Source: Carallia brachiata
Taxonomy: Eukaryota; Streptophyta; Magnoliopsida; Malpighiales; Rhizophoraceae
NCBI GenBank assembly: GCA_021464245.1
Contig: JADCRB010000031.1
Location: 1,198,762 to 1,262,761, forward strand
Direction: 5' to 3'
DNA: 64,000 nucleotides
A program made the position numbers and the translations under genes. How positions within the stretch are numbered: position 1 is the stretch's first letter; every line of letters starts with the position of its first letter. The notes under the pieces are model-generated. The model did no database searches. It saw nothing but the letters and a program-made list of their open reading frames with translations, and was not told the DNA's origin. Positions 1-12,797 of the stretch are shown piece by piece.

Positions 1-789
1 TTGGGGCCTCAGCCTCCTCTCTATCAAAGGCCTTGAGCATGTGAGCATATCTCCAGATGGTGAAGAAGAATCCATTCCAGACTCATCGTGAATCGTGGTC
101 TGACACATACGAAAAACAAAAGAAATAGCAGCAAATGTGTCAGAAACTCAGAATCGTCCTGTTGTTTACATTATGCAAGTGACAGGATTATGAAAATTCT
201 CTGGAGTTCTCAAATTCCGAGATGAGAATAAGGCTAGACATCAACAAAAATGTCTGAACAATAAAATGACAAATATATTGTAATGCCAAAAGCTTTCCAA
301 ATAATGCACTTTGTTAGCTTCCAAATTTAGCAGAAGAACAGATGCTGATGCAGTTTTGAACTTGACGCTTCTTCTCTGCATCAAAAGGTTTAATTAAGTT
401 TCTAAAGTTTGATACTTTGTATTAATCAAGAAATAAAATTTGATTCCCACCAAAGATTTCTATGGCTTCCTCGCTTTGAACCAAGGATAACCCCTTAAAA
501 CTGCATAACTGCTACTGAAAGTAAACAGAAATTATCGTCCAATAAGTTCACATTTACATACAAATACCTATTCAAGATGCTACAGGACAACCAAAAATGT
601 CTTTGCATACAACTGATCGCTTAAGCGCTAAATCACAATGAAACTGCAAAAAACGTGTATGATATTTATGCATGCATGAGTGGCTGAGTAAAGACAGGGA
701 TGTACAGTGTCATTAGTTTCTCCAAATGCATAGCATACCTGCAGCCAATCAGCTGAATCCATGCAAACTTGCAGTGAGGTGAGACCCAT
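1..789 (-). CDS. Dof zinc-finger transcription factor, 5' end (partial, two exons)
   Basis: Reading the minus strand, exon 1 (789-739) starts at the ATG ending at 787 and encodes the 17 residues MGLTSLQVCMDSADWLQ, then a GTATGC donor. Exon 2 begins at 99 after a TGTGTCAG acceptor and stays open to base 1, adding 33 residues that include MDSSSPSGDML and end in ERRLRPQ. The intron is 639 bp and phase 0. The MGLTSLQVCMDS opening and the basic RLRPQ run just before the zinc finger are, from memory, typical of the DOF5.6/HCA2-like subgroup of plant Dof factors. Dof proteins bind AAAG motifs through one C2-C2 finger, and this subgroup is linked to vascular cambium development. The finger itself lies outside the window, so the family call rests on the N-terminus and gene structure. 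No broken codon is seen. Confidence 0.78.
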
Positions 790-921
790 TAAACCCAACA
801 AACCAAAAACAGCAGAAGAACACACTCACACCCAACTAGAAACAAAAGGAACAAACAACCAAAAACTAGACAGCCATTTTCTTCCTACACAGAACACAAT
901 TCATTTCATTTTGGGACTTTC

Positions 922-931
922 ACTATATATC
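922..931 (-). promoter_or_regulatory. Candidate TATA box of the Dof gene
   Basis: On the minus strand this reads GGATATATAGT, about 135 bases upstream of the Dof start codon. It would put transcription start near 890-900 and give a 5' leader of about 100 bases. Upstream is a purine-rich tract on the plus strand (950-1010), which is a pyrimidine patch on the gene strand. This is inferred from position and sequence only. Confidence 0.4.
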
Positions 932-949
932 CACTCACTAACCATGCAA

Positions 950-1012
950 AAGAAAGACAGAGAAAGTGAGAAAGAGAGAGAGAGGGGGGGAAGGAGGGAG
1001 GGAGATTTGATT
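950..1012. repeat. GA/GGA-rich low-complexity tract
   Basis: Purine-rich run with repeated GA and GGGA units in the proximal promoter of the Dof gene. On the gene strand it is a CT-rich Y-patch-like tract, common in plant core promoters. Confidence 0.7.
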
Positions 1013-2250
1013 GTGAGGAGGTGGGTAGGGAGGGGGGTTCGGCTCGGAATAAGAAGAGCAGGAAAAAGGCAGTCTCCAGTGTAGACGGACCCAGCAGGCG
1101 TTTTAGCTTAATACTGATACTCTGTAGCTACGGTCCATACACAGTCGGTGGGCTTTAACATTTGTGGGCCCTCATTATGTCTGTGCAATGTTTGTGACAA
1201 GAGGGGGGCCCACGCCCCTTTGTCTTGGCTGACACAGAGATCTCTCTTTCATAGCTCACAAATGCCAATTTAGTGGTTAAGAATACGGTTCTTAGTAAGT
1301 TTTAGTTGACTGTTATTAGAGTCTCACTTAATTTGTTTGTAGGTACTTTTTTGCTTTGAGTTGAAGACACCCTTTACCTCTAAAATTTTTTTTCCAAAAA
1401 AAAGCTCTTTTACAAAAATCAACGGTCTCTATTTTATGGTGGTCAAAGGAAAAGGATGGTGAGAGCCGTTGGATTTGGGGGAAACGTCAGAAATCCCGGC
1501 TTGATCGTCACTCTCTAGTAAAGAAAAGTGCCGGGTGTGACGTGACAGAAGCTATAGAACAGACAGAGAGAGAGAGAGAGACAGAAGGATGGGGGGACAG
1601 CGGAAGAATATGATTTTTGAGGTTTCCGATAAAGAAGAAGGAAGTAGAGAGAGGGCATACCGAAAGAGCACTCTATTTGAGGGCCCGAACCTAAATGGAT
1701 GGACCCCACTCGCTCTCCTCCCGCAAGCAAGGCATCGATTCCCAGTTTCCCACCTTAGCATGAGTATGCACTTCTCACGATGACTGTAATCATATAACGA
1801 AGGAATTTTTTTTTCAATCTATTATAAAAATAAATATAGTTGTCATTACATATTCAAATCAGATTTAAATTAATTTTTATTTTATTTTAACAGCTTATTT
1901 AATAATTTCTATAAAAGTTGAATGCATTACCTAAATAACAATGAAATCAAACGAACGTTTTTATTGATATTTTCAACACTCGAATGTATTTTCAATCGGA
2001 GGTTATAAACTTTCGCTAACTAAAAAGTCACCTAGTTATTACTAATGAACAGCGTAACGTTGAGACTTGAATCTGGGACGTCGAACGTACAGACACGTTA
2101 ATTTACAACTGAATTATCATTTCGAGTAATTATAATGAAAGATTTTGATACACAGATGTAGAGACAGGTGTAAATATTTTCTTTTATACATTGTAAATAT
2201 ATTTGTTGTACATTAGTTTTAATTATATTATACATAATAAATTTTAATAT

Positions 2251-2255
2251 GTATA

Positions 2256-2272
<17 letters not shown>
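2251..2272. repeat. (TA)n microsatellite
   Basis: About eleven TA units directly followed by a run of T. It is likely polymorphic and prone to sequencing error. Confidence 0.85.
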
Positions 2273-2292
<20 letters not shown>

Positions 2293-4425
2293 TTTATAAT
2301 GTACGATACAGTAAAGGTTTATTGACATTCGATAAAAAGATTTTTCTGTTTTTTTCCGCGTAAATTTCATTTGCGTTTCTCTATTATTTTTGTTCAATAA
2401 AATATTAAAGATATACAAGCGTGAAACACGTCAAATATAGATAATTAATGTTATTTAATATTTGATTGTTTAAGGTCCTTTTCAAGGGGGGAACAAAGTC
2501 TTTTTGAAGGAATTAGTTTAAAATTGTGCAGCAGCGGTGCCATTGTGAATTGACAAAATTGTATTGCAGTTATATTTTCAAATTCAAAGTTTCAAGTGGG
2601 AATTTCGAATGGGCAGGAAATTGACCAACGAAAGCTAACGCAATAGTTCTTAATTATGACTTAGGGCCACATAGGTTGCATTAGAGGAATTTATTTATTT
2701 ACACTTGTAAAAAATGGTGACAAAATAAGTAAAAACAACATTGGATGACGAATAAAGCAACGATGTGCCAATTGGATGTCAACTTGAGCCATATCTTCAC
2801 TCCACTGGCTCACAACATTAATTTGAAGTTCCAAAAACAACATTCAAATCATTTGGTGCAACTTTGGCAAGTTATAATTAGAAGATATAGCTTCAAGAAC
2901 ACACCCCATGAAGCTGAAGGGGCCCAATTAAAAGCAACGACTGAGGCGAATAAAGTGTTATTGTTCCCATCCCACGTTTCACGATGAACCCTGCACCTGG
3001 CAGGTAGTTCTTCCCTATAGGCTGTAGTTTGTATATGTACTACCCAGTTTGTGTCTGTATTCCCATTTCTCGCCATAATCATTGTTGTCTGTATCTTTTA
3101 GGAACAGAATAGGATGACGATCATTTCAATGATTAGGAGGATATAACCATTTTCCGAAACGTTTCACGAATTTTGTTTGAGCAGCTTTTATGCTCTTTTG
3201 GGCAAATGTGTTTTAAGTCACTAATATTGTGATATCTACTTACAAAACAGTTCAGTGACAAAGTTTTGTAAATGTCCACTTTTTCTTTTTTTTTTTGGGA
3301 TCTATGCATGAGAGTCTCGGGAGGAAGGTGCAGATGAAGAGCAGTAGGAATTCAAACTTCAGTCACCATAAAATGTAACACACTTCTTTGTTAGTTGGAT
3401 CAAACCGAGCCCTCAAATGTCCACTTTAGACGTTTCATATTCAAATTTTTAGAGAATATGCAAGATTATTAAAAAAAATGACAGAACTACCTAATTATAA
3501 AACTGATGACTTAATAAAATGTAACCTGATGACTAAAAGGCACCCTTAGCCTATGCGGGTCGAGGCTAACATGGTATGACTGTAGGTGTGGCTGATTTTC
3601 TCTTTTATCTTTGTGCTTTAGTTCGCATTTGTTTTTTCTGTTTTTTTTTTGGGCCACTATTGCCATAAAAAAAATAAAGATAAAGGAACTAGAATAGAAA
3701 AATGTGAATGTAACTTTGCAAATTGCTTCCAAGCCACAAGCAGGACTGGAGAGGTAGTGTCCTAAGAGCACTAGCTAGAATAGTGGCCAAATCCCACATT
3801 ACTTTTGTCTTGTCTCCAGGGTTCAACTCTATCAGACACCATTCCCTGCGTTTGCGGGATTCAAGCATACATGGCTACTACTAGACCCGCTCTCCACTAA
3901 CAATTTATTCACTGAAAAAACTATGCTCCACACACAAACTTTAAAGTGGTAACATAATTGGCACATGAGATCGGGCGAATTGCACTAGCCACCACCAAGC
4001 CCTTCTCTCTAAGCTCTCTCCCACCCTATCTCTCCCTCTGCATCCTCTCCAAAGTAATAGCCCATGCTCTAGCCAGTGGCAGTGGCTAGCCACTAATTTT
4101 AATTTATTTATCGTAAGTGAGGGAGACACGTCGAGTTACTACTAAACTGCCACCTCGGATGATATTATTTATTGTATTTAATTCTTTATAATAAATAATA
4201 AATCAATTATCATTAACAGTTATAATTGAAGTGATATGAAATCACGTCTAATTCTCACATATATATAACTTTATTTTTATATAAATTTCAAAATGTGTTT
4301 CACTTGGTATACAAAAAACTTCATTCAAAGGCAGCAGATCAACATGTGAATCAATTTATCATACGGCTTAAGCAGACCCAGTTAATTGATTTTAAGAAAC
4401 TAATGCCATCAATAAAGCTAATGCA

Positions 4426-4457
4426 TCCCCCCACCACCCCCCCCCCCACCCCCCCCA
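4426..4457. repeat. Poly-C / CCA low-complexity tract
   Basis: Nearly pure C interrupted by single A residues, unusual in this AT-rich context. On the minus strand it is a G-run array with potential to form a G-quadruplex. Confidence 0.7.
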
Positions 4458-7400
4458 ACCCAAAAAAAAGGCCTTCTATCATTAATTGCATGCCATCGAG
4501 CTGTCGTCTGAGCTTGTCACATGCCATGGACTTTTGTTTATGAGAAAAGCATTGCCCGAGTTCAGAGGCTACGTGCATACTTAATTCAAAAGGTTAAAAA
4601 TTGCTTCATACCAGAAGTGGTCAAGTAAACTGTATATGAATATGGGAAATCTAGGTTTCAGGATACGAATCTATTTGATTGGTAATTTTGCTTTTGAGCC
4701 TTTTTCTGATCGAAACAAACGTTGAGCTTACATGTATGTACTCCAATCTCATTTTGAAACAAAAAAAAAAAAAAAAGAAAATTGGCTATTATTTCAAGAA
4801 GGAGAGCTCAAATTGGAATTTGGTAATGTTATAAAATAAATAAATATTTGTATAGCGCCTTTTTATGTTTTTAGCAACCATAATTTTTTGTTGTCGAGTA
4901 CAAACAAGTTCTTTAGTGTCAAATTCAAGAGAGATTTCCCATAAACGTTTGGAAAAATTGAAGGTCGAACAATTTCCACCAATGTTCCAAAGTTCACTAT
5001 TCTTTGACTTGTAAAATGTTTCTCTTTCTTTTTTTTAATATTGCAAATTAACTCTCAAAATGTATCTTTCCCTTTTGTTTTTTGGGTGTGGATAAGATAG
5101 AGATGTGCAACACCAAAATTTACTAGAATTTTTTTGGATGGTTATAATTCCCAAATTTACTCTAACCTTCCATTGCTTCCAAGGATCACAAACGAAGTGT
5201 CGGTTTGCCGTTATTTTTTGTTTTGGTATCTCCAAAACAGTGTCGGTTTAAATTTCAAAATGCAGATCTTTATGCCAAGTGCCAACAATAAAATGACTTC
5301 AAATTGAGCACATATATTGCCTTGCCGATCATCAGATTCTTCTGTGGTCCTTGTCATGATGAGATTCAAACATCTATAGTCTCAAAATGAGCACAGTCAA
5401 TCTTTGCTCTTTAAAGGCCAAGAAATAATTGGCCCACCACGAAATTTCCTAAGAATTCAAGCATTTTTGAGGCACATGTGTAAGGCAAGTAGCAATGATT
5501 CGATTCAGGCAAGAACGACTCATCTAAGTTTGCATAACATGATTGCCTGAAAAGGTTTCAAAGCGATTCCTCTAGCTCTTGATCCAACGACTACTCTTCT
5601 ATAGCTTGAGCATGGAATTCCACCATGACAATTCCAGGTGTACTTTTATTACCAATTAACATGCAAGCACGCACAAAAGAAACAAATATTAAATTAAATT
5701 AAATTAGTACTTCCATACAAGTATAGAAACAGTAAGCAAACCCAAGAATACAAGAATCTAAATTATTAAATAAAAAAAATGATAAGTTCATGATTGCACC
5801 ACTAATTTTGTGAATAATGTTAATTAGGTTATCAACATTCAATTTTTCAAGTTTAAGTTACCAATTACCTTGAAAGATGGTTCAGTTTGGGTTTGTAAAA
5901 TCTGTTTAACAAAGTTTCATTAAGGTATCCAACTTGGCGAAAATGGATTCCACTGCTGCGCTGTTTGACTTGTAGATTTTACTCTCATATCTCCCTCCCC
6001 TAAAAGCCAAAGAGCATGGGTATGGATTCAGAGAATTTGCTCGATTTTTTGTCAGAGGAAATGTCGAATTGTAATGAATTTTCGTCTTTTTAACCATGTT
6101 AATTATTTTTGCAACAAAAAAATAAGATAAGATGTACATTTTTTTTCACATTTTATTGATGTAATTGCAAAAAAGTAAAAATTCGTTATAATTTAATGTT
6201 TTTTCTGGCAAATAATTGGGCACAAAATGTCCAGATCCTTACTTTTTCCCACAACCCAATAGCAATAACCCAAGAGCAAATTCGAGAAAGAAAGCAATGG
6301 CTTGAAGGGGTAGACCAGAGAGACGGATGAGAGAGAGAAATTTTCATATGTATGAATAAAATAGTGGGGCCTACAAAGAAATTTATTTTTGCCACGTCAA
6401 ATTTTTTTGTGTATTTGTAAAATTTACAATGTTGATCCCTAGCTACCTACAATCATACCTGGAAATAAAATTAAATGACATATTCATACCTCAAATTAAA
6501 AATCAAGTTGATTCGAAGTACTTAGCATTTTCGTTCATGGGTTATGAGTATGTCTCATAGTTGTGTTCGCCATTTTTTTTTTTTTTTAAATCTTCAATTC
6601 TATTCATTCTCTATATCAACAAATTAAAAAAAGGTCCTTGATTCTTTAGCACTATTTTCAATTGAGGATTTTAGATGTTTTTCCGATCAATTCATGGTAT
6701 GTACATATTTTTTTGTAGGTGCATGGAAAGTATGATATATGTAAATATTTTGTTTCATTACATGATTGGGATTGATTGTATTTTAAGTAGCATCAAAATG
6801 ATTAGATAGTCAATCTGACGACATTCAAGAGTGTATCTGTTTTTTCTTTATTCTAAATTTAGTTATCTAACGATGTATAATTTTAATCTCACCTTAATCT
6901 TACATAAAGAATTTTATCAAATATTTTTCATGACTATTTTGCCATGCGCATGCGTCCGCTGATGCAGGACACTGCTTCAATGGTGACTGACTGACTGGTT
7001 AAGTGCGGCGGATGGCGTGGCGTCCAGCACACCCGTTACAAAAACAACGCAACATACATTGTCTCTATCTATTTCTCTGACCAAAGAATTCTAATACACG
7101 AATCTTTTGGGTCGGTGGACAGGATCTTGAAGGCTTGCCCCATTATCTTTTTTCAGTCCTCCCAGCCACGCAATCTCTCAATCTCTTGATTTGGTCTGTT
7201 TGTTCTCTAGCTCAGCTGTTGAACGGTTGATTGTTGTTTCTGCAATTTTGGCTTTGAATTATGAAATGTCCCCATAGTCCTGTTTATTATTTGAGCCAAC
7301 CGTGCGTCCCTTTCTTGTCTCTTTGCTTGATATTCTCTTCCAATTTATGTCGCCTTTGACTATGGGGCTGTTTTTTTATGCTTTGTCTCTCATGGCGAGT

Positions 7401-8032
7401 TTCATTTTAGTCACGTCGGATTTGAAAAATTGTGCGATTCCAAGTTGTTTTGATTTGTTGCTCAAGAAGAGGTGGGGGGAGCGGGGGTTTCTTGCGTACT
7501 TGAGATCGAGACAATCAAAAAAAAAAAAAGAGCACAACAAGCCAATTGAACTATAACGTGCTACTTTTAATATCAATCTGGGTTTGTGAAGGTGCTTATA
7601 TGGACATAAAATTATAATCAAGAAAACTTTCTTGATGGGTCATTTTAATTGTTCAACCACATGAGTAGGGATTAACTAATAACATACTGACATACCATGT
7701 TATCAAAAGTTAGAAATAAAAGAGGAATGCTTGATATATTTGAGCCCTAAGATAACAATGGTGTGATGGGAATCTACCAATATCCTAAGCAAATCTTGCA
7801 AGTTGGACGCATAAAAGTTTGATGCGGTCCAAAGAAGATAGAGGCCATGAACGCAGGTTTCACATGCAAGCCTAGCTACCGACTCATGCAAAAGCAATTC
7901 GCCTATGAATATTTGCTATTAATTTTAATTATATATATAATAACATAAAAAAATAATAGAAAATCAAAATATAAATAAAAATCAAATAGAAATAGAGGAA
8001 TAGAATGGAAGAACAGAAATAGTAGATTTTAC

Positions 8033-8760
8033 CATAGTTATTAAAATCGGCTCGGATACTGCCGGTCAGGCGACGGGGTCAGTGGGTCATTAGTTCAACC
8101 AATGAGTTATTAATTCTTAAAAAAATAAATATATCAAATAATATATATAAATTTTTTTGTACAATTTAGCATAATAACTATATTTTCACAAATTAAAAAG
8201 TAATTTATACTAATCAAAATTTTGATAAAAATTCTTAAAAAAAATATTTTTTAAGGTCAATTGTAATATATTATTTGATATATGAACAATATTAGATTAT
8301 TGCATACAAAAAAATAGATTATAAAAAGTAAAAGATTATTAAATTGTACAAAAAAATATTGTGTAATAATGTTTAGTATTATGAAAACATTATTTTTATC
8401 ATTCACACAGTAAAAAGTTAAAAATAAATAAATTTTAGTGTGTAAATATTATACAAATATTATTGTTCAAGTAGTAAAAAATGAAAAAAATTTATAATTT
8501 TTATTGTTTGAACACTGTTTATCATTAAAAAAATATTATTTTTACTGATAACACAAAAAAAGTGCAAAAAAATTATAATTTTTTTATTATTTGACTACTG
8601 TTCATCATTAAAAATATTATTTTTACTGTTTATAGTAAAAAATGAAAAAAATAATTTTTTATTATTCAAATGACCCGGTTACTGTTCACGCGAATCGGCT
8701 CGACCCAATGTCCGGATCACCGATTCGACCGACCGAGTTAAGCCGAGTTTAATAACTATG
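8033..8760. mobile_element. hAT-type MITE (non-autonomous DNA transposon), copy 1
   Basis: The ends are inverted repeats: the left end reads CATAGTTATTAAAATCGG and the right end ends in TTTAATAACTATG. The element is flanked by a perfect 8-bp direct repeat, GATTTTAC, at 8025-8032 and 8761-8768. An 8-bp target duplication is the hallmark of the hAT superfamily. The subterminal regions are GC-rich (CGGCTCGG, CGACCGAC motifs) while the 728-bp element's interior is very AT-rich, with repeated ACTGTTCATCATTAAAAA-like units. There is no transposase reading frame, so it would depend on an autonomous relative. It shares the subterminal GTGGGTCA...TTCAACC motif with the element at 61618-62107. Confidence 0.88.
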
Positions 8761-8764
8761 GATT

Positions 8765-8838
8765 TTACGAAGACAGAATAGTAACTCCCGTGGGAATAAT
8801 TACGAAGACAGAGCAGCAACTCCCATGGGAATTATTAA
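8765..8838. repeat. Short tandem duplication beside the MITE
   Basis: A unit of about 37 bp beginning TTACGAAGACAGA and ending near CTCCCGTGGGAAT occurs twice with a few mismatches. The second copy reads CTCCCATGGGAAT. It starts inside the right target duplication of the MITE. Confidence 0.7.
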
Positions 8839-9847
8839 TTTTTTATTGAAAGTCCTGCATATCATAGAGTTTCAATTAACTATTGGATTTATGTAATCAT
8901 TTTGACAAAAAGATGCCATGAATAAAAATGCTAGCTGCGACCAAAAAAAAAAATCATTTGGAAAATGTAAATTAATGGCCGATAGTCTTAATATGCCCTC
9001 ATTTTGTGATGCTAGGTCGAACTTTGTGCAGGTTCCTCCTATGTGATCAAGAAGTTATTGAATTTACTGCGGAAGGCAGTGTTGGAATATAAAAGGTATT
9101 TAAAAAGACTTAATTTCATATGTGATGCGATGGCTAGGCTTATAACATGAGAAAAATAAATTAAATATTACTTAATAAAAATGTATATTAAGAGATTAAA
9201 ATATCGTATGAGAAAGAAAAATTAAATTTTATTTGTTTATAAATTAATATCTTTCTTATATTTATAAAACAACATACTTATAAGAGGTTTTGTGCAATTC
9301 AGATTCAAACTCAATATGAATAGGCCTATGCAACCTTAACTGGTCTATCCCCAAGCTCAATTTTTTAAGACTATTCAAAAATTTTAGCCAAATTAATGTT
9401 TTTACTATTGGATAACTAGTTATTGCAGCTGATATAGTCGTTAACCACTACTATTCTACTCATTATTTACTTTTATAATCATTATTCATTTTTATGAGTT
9501 TTAAAGCTTGAACCTATGCATAAACATATATATTCTTCTTTTGAAGGATATAACCATGTTCTATACTTTTCTTCTTTTATATACTTCTCTTGTTGGAGTT
9601 TGCTCAATTAGTGAAAATTAAATTATATTTACCACCACACTAATTAAAATGCATATTAATAGAAATGTCAGTTGTATTATGGAAGGATAGTCACTACGAC
9701 CTCTTACAATGTATCAATTCGATAACAGATGATAAAAACTATTATTAAGGACAATAACTAACACATTTCAAACAATTTATATCCTTATTTGTTTTTATTT
9801 GCATCCATTTTCTGTTATTTTACATTATTATTTCTAGCTGGCAGTAG

Positions 9848-9990
9848 GTTAGTGATAATTCAAAGGCTCTCATCCCTTTACGGTTTGTGTTCGAATTCTC
9901 ACGTGGACCCCAATTTCTTGAGATTTTTTTTGAAAATGTATTGTTGAATTGTAAATTCGTTAATATCACGTTGAGTTGTGGAGGAAACTC
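9848..9990 (+). repeat. Possible SINE-like fragment
   Basis: A stretch with a weak A-box-like region (TAGGTTAGTGATAATTC) and a B-box-like core (GTGTTCGAATTCTC) about 45 bases apart, the arrangement of a tRNA-derived RNA polymerase III promoter. No poly-A or poly-T tail or target duplication was confirmed. Confidence 0.3.
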
Positions 9991-10227
9991 TCTTGCACCA
10001 ATCAGTGTTTCGGTAATAAATTTGCCCCTAAAGGTAGTTGAGTGAGGTATTCAAATGAGATTATTTAAATTTCGACTATAAATATAATAATTAACATACG
10101 TATAATGCATTTTTTTATTTAAAAAAAAGGAAGTTATTGAATTTGCATGTATGTACAATACTATTGGTGCTATTATATAGTATTTATTTTTGTTGTTTTA
10201 ATTATTTCACGTACATATTATTTAAAG

Positions 10228-10350
10228 TAGTAATTCAGTAATAAGTCGATGTATTTGTAAGCTGATGATCCAGGTTTGAGGTCTAGCTCTTGCGCTCCTT
10301 TGACATAAGTTGAGTGGCCTTCAAGTGTAAGATATAATGCACGGTATTAG
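10228..10350 (+). repeat. SINE-like repeat, copy 1
   Basis: It shares with 63088-63212 the ordered motifs GTAAGTC-like, (C/A)G(A/T)TGTATTT, a B-box-like core (GGTTTGAGGTC here), CTCTTGCGCTC-like, and ATAATGCACGGTATTA-like. Two dispersed copies of the same composite sequence with a B-box-like core suggest a tRNA-related SINE. The boundaries are approximate. Confidence 0.4.
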
Positions 10351-12174
10351 ATATACAGTTTAATAATTATTGTAGTTTTTAGTGACAAATTATTTTTAAT
10401 TTTATTAATATTTAAATAATAAATATATCTCTTTAAAATAATTAAATGAAACGTTAATAACGAAAATTTCAGTTTAAAATTAGATGATCGGTTTTATCGT
10501 GATAAGTTTTTTTTAAAAAAATGTTCCTCGTACATCACGTCCAGTGCCAACATCAGGGATAATAATGGCAGGACAAATTTCTGTCCTCTTATGACTCACT
10601 CATATAGGATGGAGCCCCCTCATGGAATTTGGCTCCTAGCGCATTTAATGTGACGCACGTTCTTCAAAAAAAAAAAAATGTGTCGCACGTTGGCGGCTTT
10701 TATATGTAAGTATGGTAGAAATTCCTGGGCATGTTCAATTGGAGTAACCGTTAAGAAACCAATAATCAATTAAGTTGAGTATTTATTTTAATAATTGAGG
10801 AGAGTGTCTTTTAATTATGATGTAAGAATTTAATTTTTATTAATTTTAATTGTTTTTATCTATTTAATAGAACTTTTGTAAATTAAAAAAAAAATCAATA
10901 AAGACTCATTTGTCCTTTACTTCATGCATGTGTTTTTTTTTAACGATATCAGTTTATGCTAATCATACCATAATCTTATATATTTTGGGATGTACCTAAA
11001 AAAAAAAAACATGAATTTGGATTAATCAAGTTGCATGTGGAGGCTGGAAAGAAGGGTGAGAACGTTATTTGGATAATGCTTAATTAAGGTCTATACGATC
11101 TTCGCACTTGACCAAGAATCGGTTAATGTGAAACTTTGTTGTGAATTTTAAGTTTCAAATTTGTACTAATTTAGATGTAATTTTATTTTGTTAATGACCA
11201 TTGATAATCTTTGTAATTCCCTAGATACGATGTCAAGTGCATCTTAATTATCTGTTTTGGAAAAAATGTACTATTAAGGACCCAATTTTTTTGAAAAAAT
11301 TTACAAATATTAGATTAATTAATGATAAATTAACTATGACAATTTTAAAGTCCATCCTTCGGCTAAGATAGAGCTTTCCAAGATATTTCATATAAACGGT
11401 AACCTAAGAGGAACCATTCCCAACAAAGAGCACCAGTCGTATCAATTTACCATTAAAAAAACATTATGATTTACGAATTCTTTAGGCCCAAATGATTTAC
11501 GAATTCGTAAATGTTGTACATGCAATTAAACCCAAACAAAAATTGGGCCTAACTACAAAAGAAAACCCAATATTGTGGACATTCGCATGTAATCTGAACC
11601 CAGCATGTAGACCAAATGGGAATCCATATTGTCGCCAACTTTAAATGGGCCCATTCGGCGAGTCCGAGCCCAGCTAAGGCTATGACAGCAGTCCAATACC
11701 GACGCTGACCGTGGTCTATGTCCATTGCAATTGTCAACTAAAATTTACCCAGTTGGTTAGACGAAAAAAAAAAAGAAAAGAGATTTAGTTAGTAATACTT
11801 TTATCCTTTACTCCACAAAAAAAAAAGTTTCATCCTTTACTTAAAAGGTTTAGAGTTCAAATTTTATTGATTATTTTTTTAGTGGATGGTATGTAATTTA
11901 ATATAAGTCCTTTTCGAAATTAAATTTTTTTTGTATTTTTTTATCTTTATTTTTTTTATTCTATTTGATATAGAATTATCTTAAAAGTTGAATATATGAA
12001 AAATATATAAGTTATATTAACTTTAAACAATTAAAAAAATTAATATTTAATATATTTAAATAAATAAATCATATAATTATATAATAACTCATATATTTAA
12101 AAAAAATTAAAAAATTAATTATTATTTAAAATCAAAGTAAATTAACTAAAAATTAATTAAAATTTTGAATCTGG

Positions 12175-12310
12175 TAAGTCAAGATTTATCTGGGTTTTAG
12201 GTTACTCGGGTTTTAAATTATTGAATTTTAAATCTTTCAAGTTTCAGATTATTCTGATTTTAGGTAATTCAGATTTCAAGTCACTCAGATTTTAAGTTTT
12301 TCAAGTTACA
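12175..12310 (+). repeat. Degenerate short tandem repeats
   Basis: Successive units such as GGTTACTCGGGTTTTAAA, GATTATTCTGATTTTAGG, GGTAATTCAGATTTCAAG and TCACTCAGATTTTAAG recur every 18 or so bases. This looks like a decayed minisatellite or transposon interior. Confidence 0.5.
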
Positions 12311-12537
12311 AGTAGTTAATTTTTTCAATTAAAATTAAAGTAAGCTAAGTTAAATTGAGTTCCAATTGCATCGAGTTGGATGATTCGAATCAAATCAATG
12401 AGACTTGTATCTCTAGTTGAGGATGACTAAGTCAACTATTGTTCACTTAAACTTTTCACTACCAAAAAAAAAAAATCTATTTCTGTCTAGCAAAATGCAG
12501 CAAGACCAAATAGGATTTCCTTTCGTACCCAAAACTT

Positions 12538-12655
12538 AGATTTTCTTCCCAAATAGGGATTCAGATAGGATTTTCTTCCCAAATAGGGACTCAAAAATTA
12601 GATGTCCTTCCCAAATAGGGATTCAAATAGGATTTTCTTCCCAAACAAGGGCACA
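12538..12655 (+). repeat. Promoter-proximal minisatellite, four units of about 30 bp
   Basis: The core TTCCCAAATAGGG (last copy TTCCCAAACAAGGG) recurs four times, separated by AGATAGGATTTTC-like spacers. The array ends about 55 bases upstream of the ATM TATA box, so changes in unit number would move or alter upstream promoter elements. Confidence 0.75.
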
Positions 12656-12708
12656 TATGCCCGTTCCAAGTCCCAGAAAACACGCTCCTCCAGGGGCCAG
12701 TTGTCTGT

Positions 12709-12718
12709 CTATAAATAG
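12709..12718 (+). promoter_or_regulatory. TATA box of the ATM gene
   Basis: CTATAAATAG is a near-consensus plant TATA box 157 bases before the ATM start codon. Transcription start is expected near 12740, within the pyrimidine-rich CTCTCACTTTCACTTTAC stretch, giving a leader of about 125 bases. Confidence 0.7.
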
Positions 12719-12797
12719 TGACTCAAGAGCCCATGTCTCTCACTTTCACTTTACTACTCTCCTCTCTGTAGAAGAGGACAGGCAGAATTGAGAACTC

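Larger units (their letters stand above)
1013..8032. other. Intergenic DNA, no gene recognised
   Basis: AT-rich sequence with only short open frames that show no recognisable protein family and no convincing codon pattern. It contains a (GA)n run at 1567-1580, a (TA)n run at 2251-2272 followed by a poly-T, a C-rich tract at 4426-4457 and many A/T homopolymers. The stretch 2750-3100 has somewhat higher GC and could be an old transposon fragment, but I cannot place it. The upstream regulatory region of the Dof gene presumably occupies its first 1-2 kb. Confidence 0.6.
8839..12540. other. Intergenic DNA upstream of ATM
   Basis: AT-rich, with no recognisable protein-coding gene. It holds two SINE-like pieces (about 9848-9990 and 10228-10350), a stretch with GGGCC motifs (11545-11690), very AT-rich DNA (11900-12160) and a run of degenerate short repeats (12175-12310). 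Confidence 0.6.

Noticed and set aside
628..825. 65-codon minus-strand frame treated as a whole protein
   Set aside because: Only its middle (789-739) is coding, as Dof exon 1; the rest is leader and intron.
2745..3082. Open frames on both strands with higher GC, possible gag fragment
   Set aside because: No recognisable domain motif, no LTR boundaries and no conserved neighbours; left as unassigned intergenic DNA.
7302..7556. 84-codon plus-strand open frame
   Set aside because: Composition and sequence resemble random T-rich DNA, with no promoter, splice context or family match.
8033..8760. Mutator-type MITE
   Set aside because: Mutator elements make 9-bp duplications; the flanking repeat here is exactly 8 bp (GATTTTAC), as for hAT.
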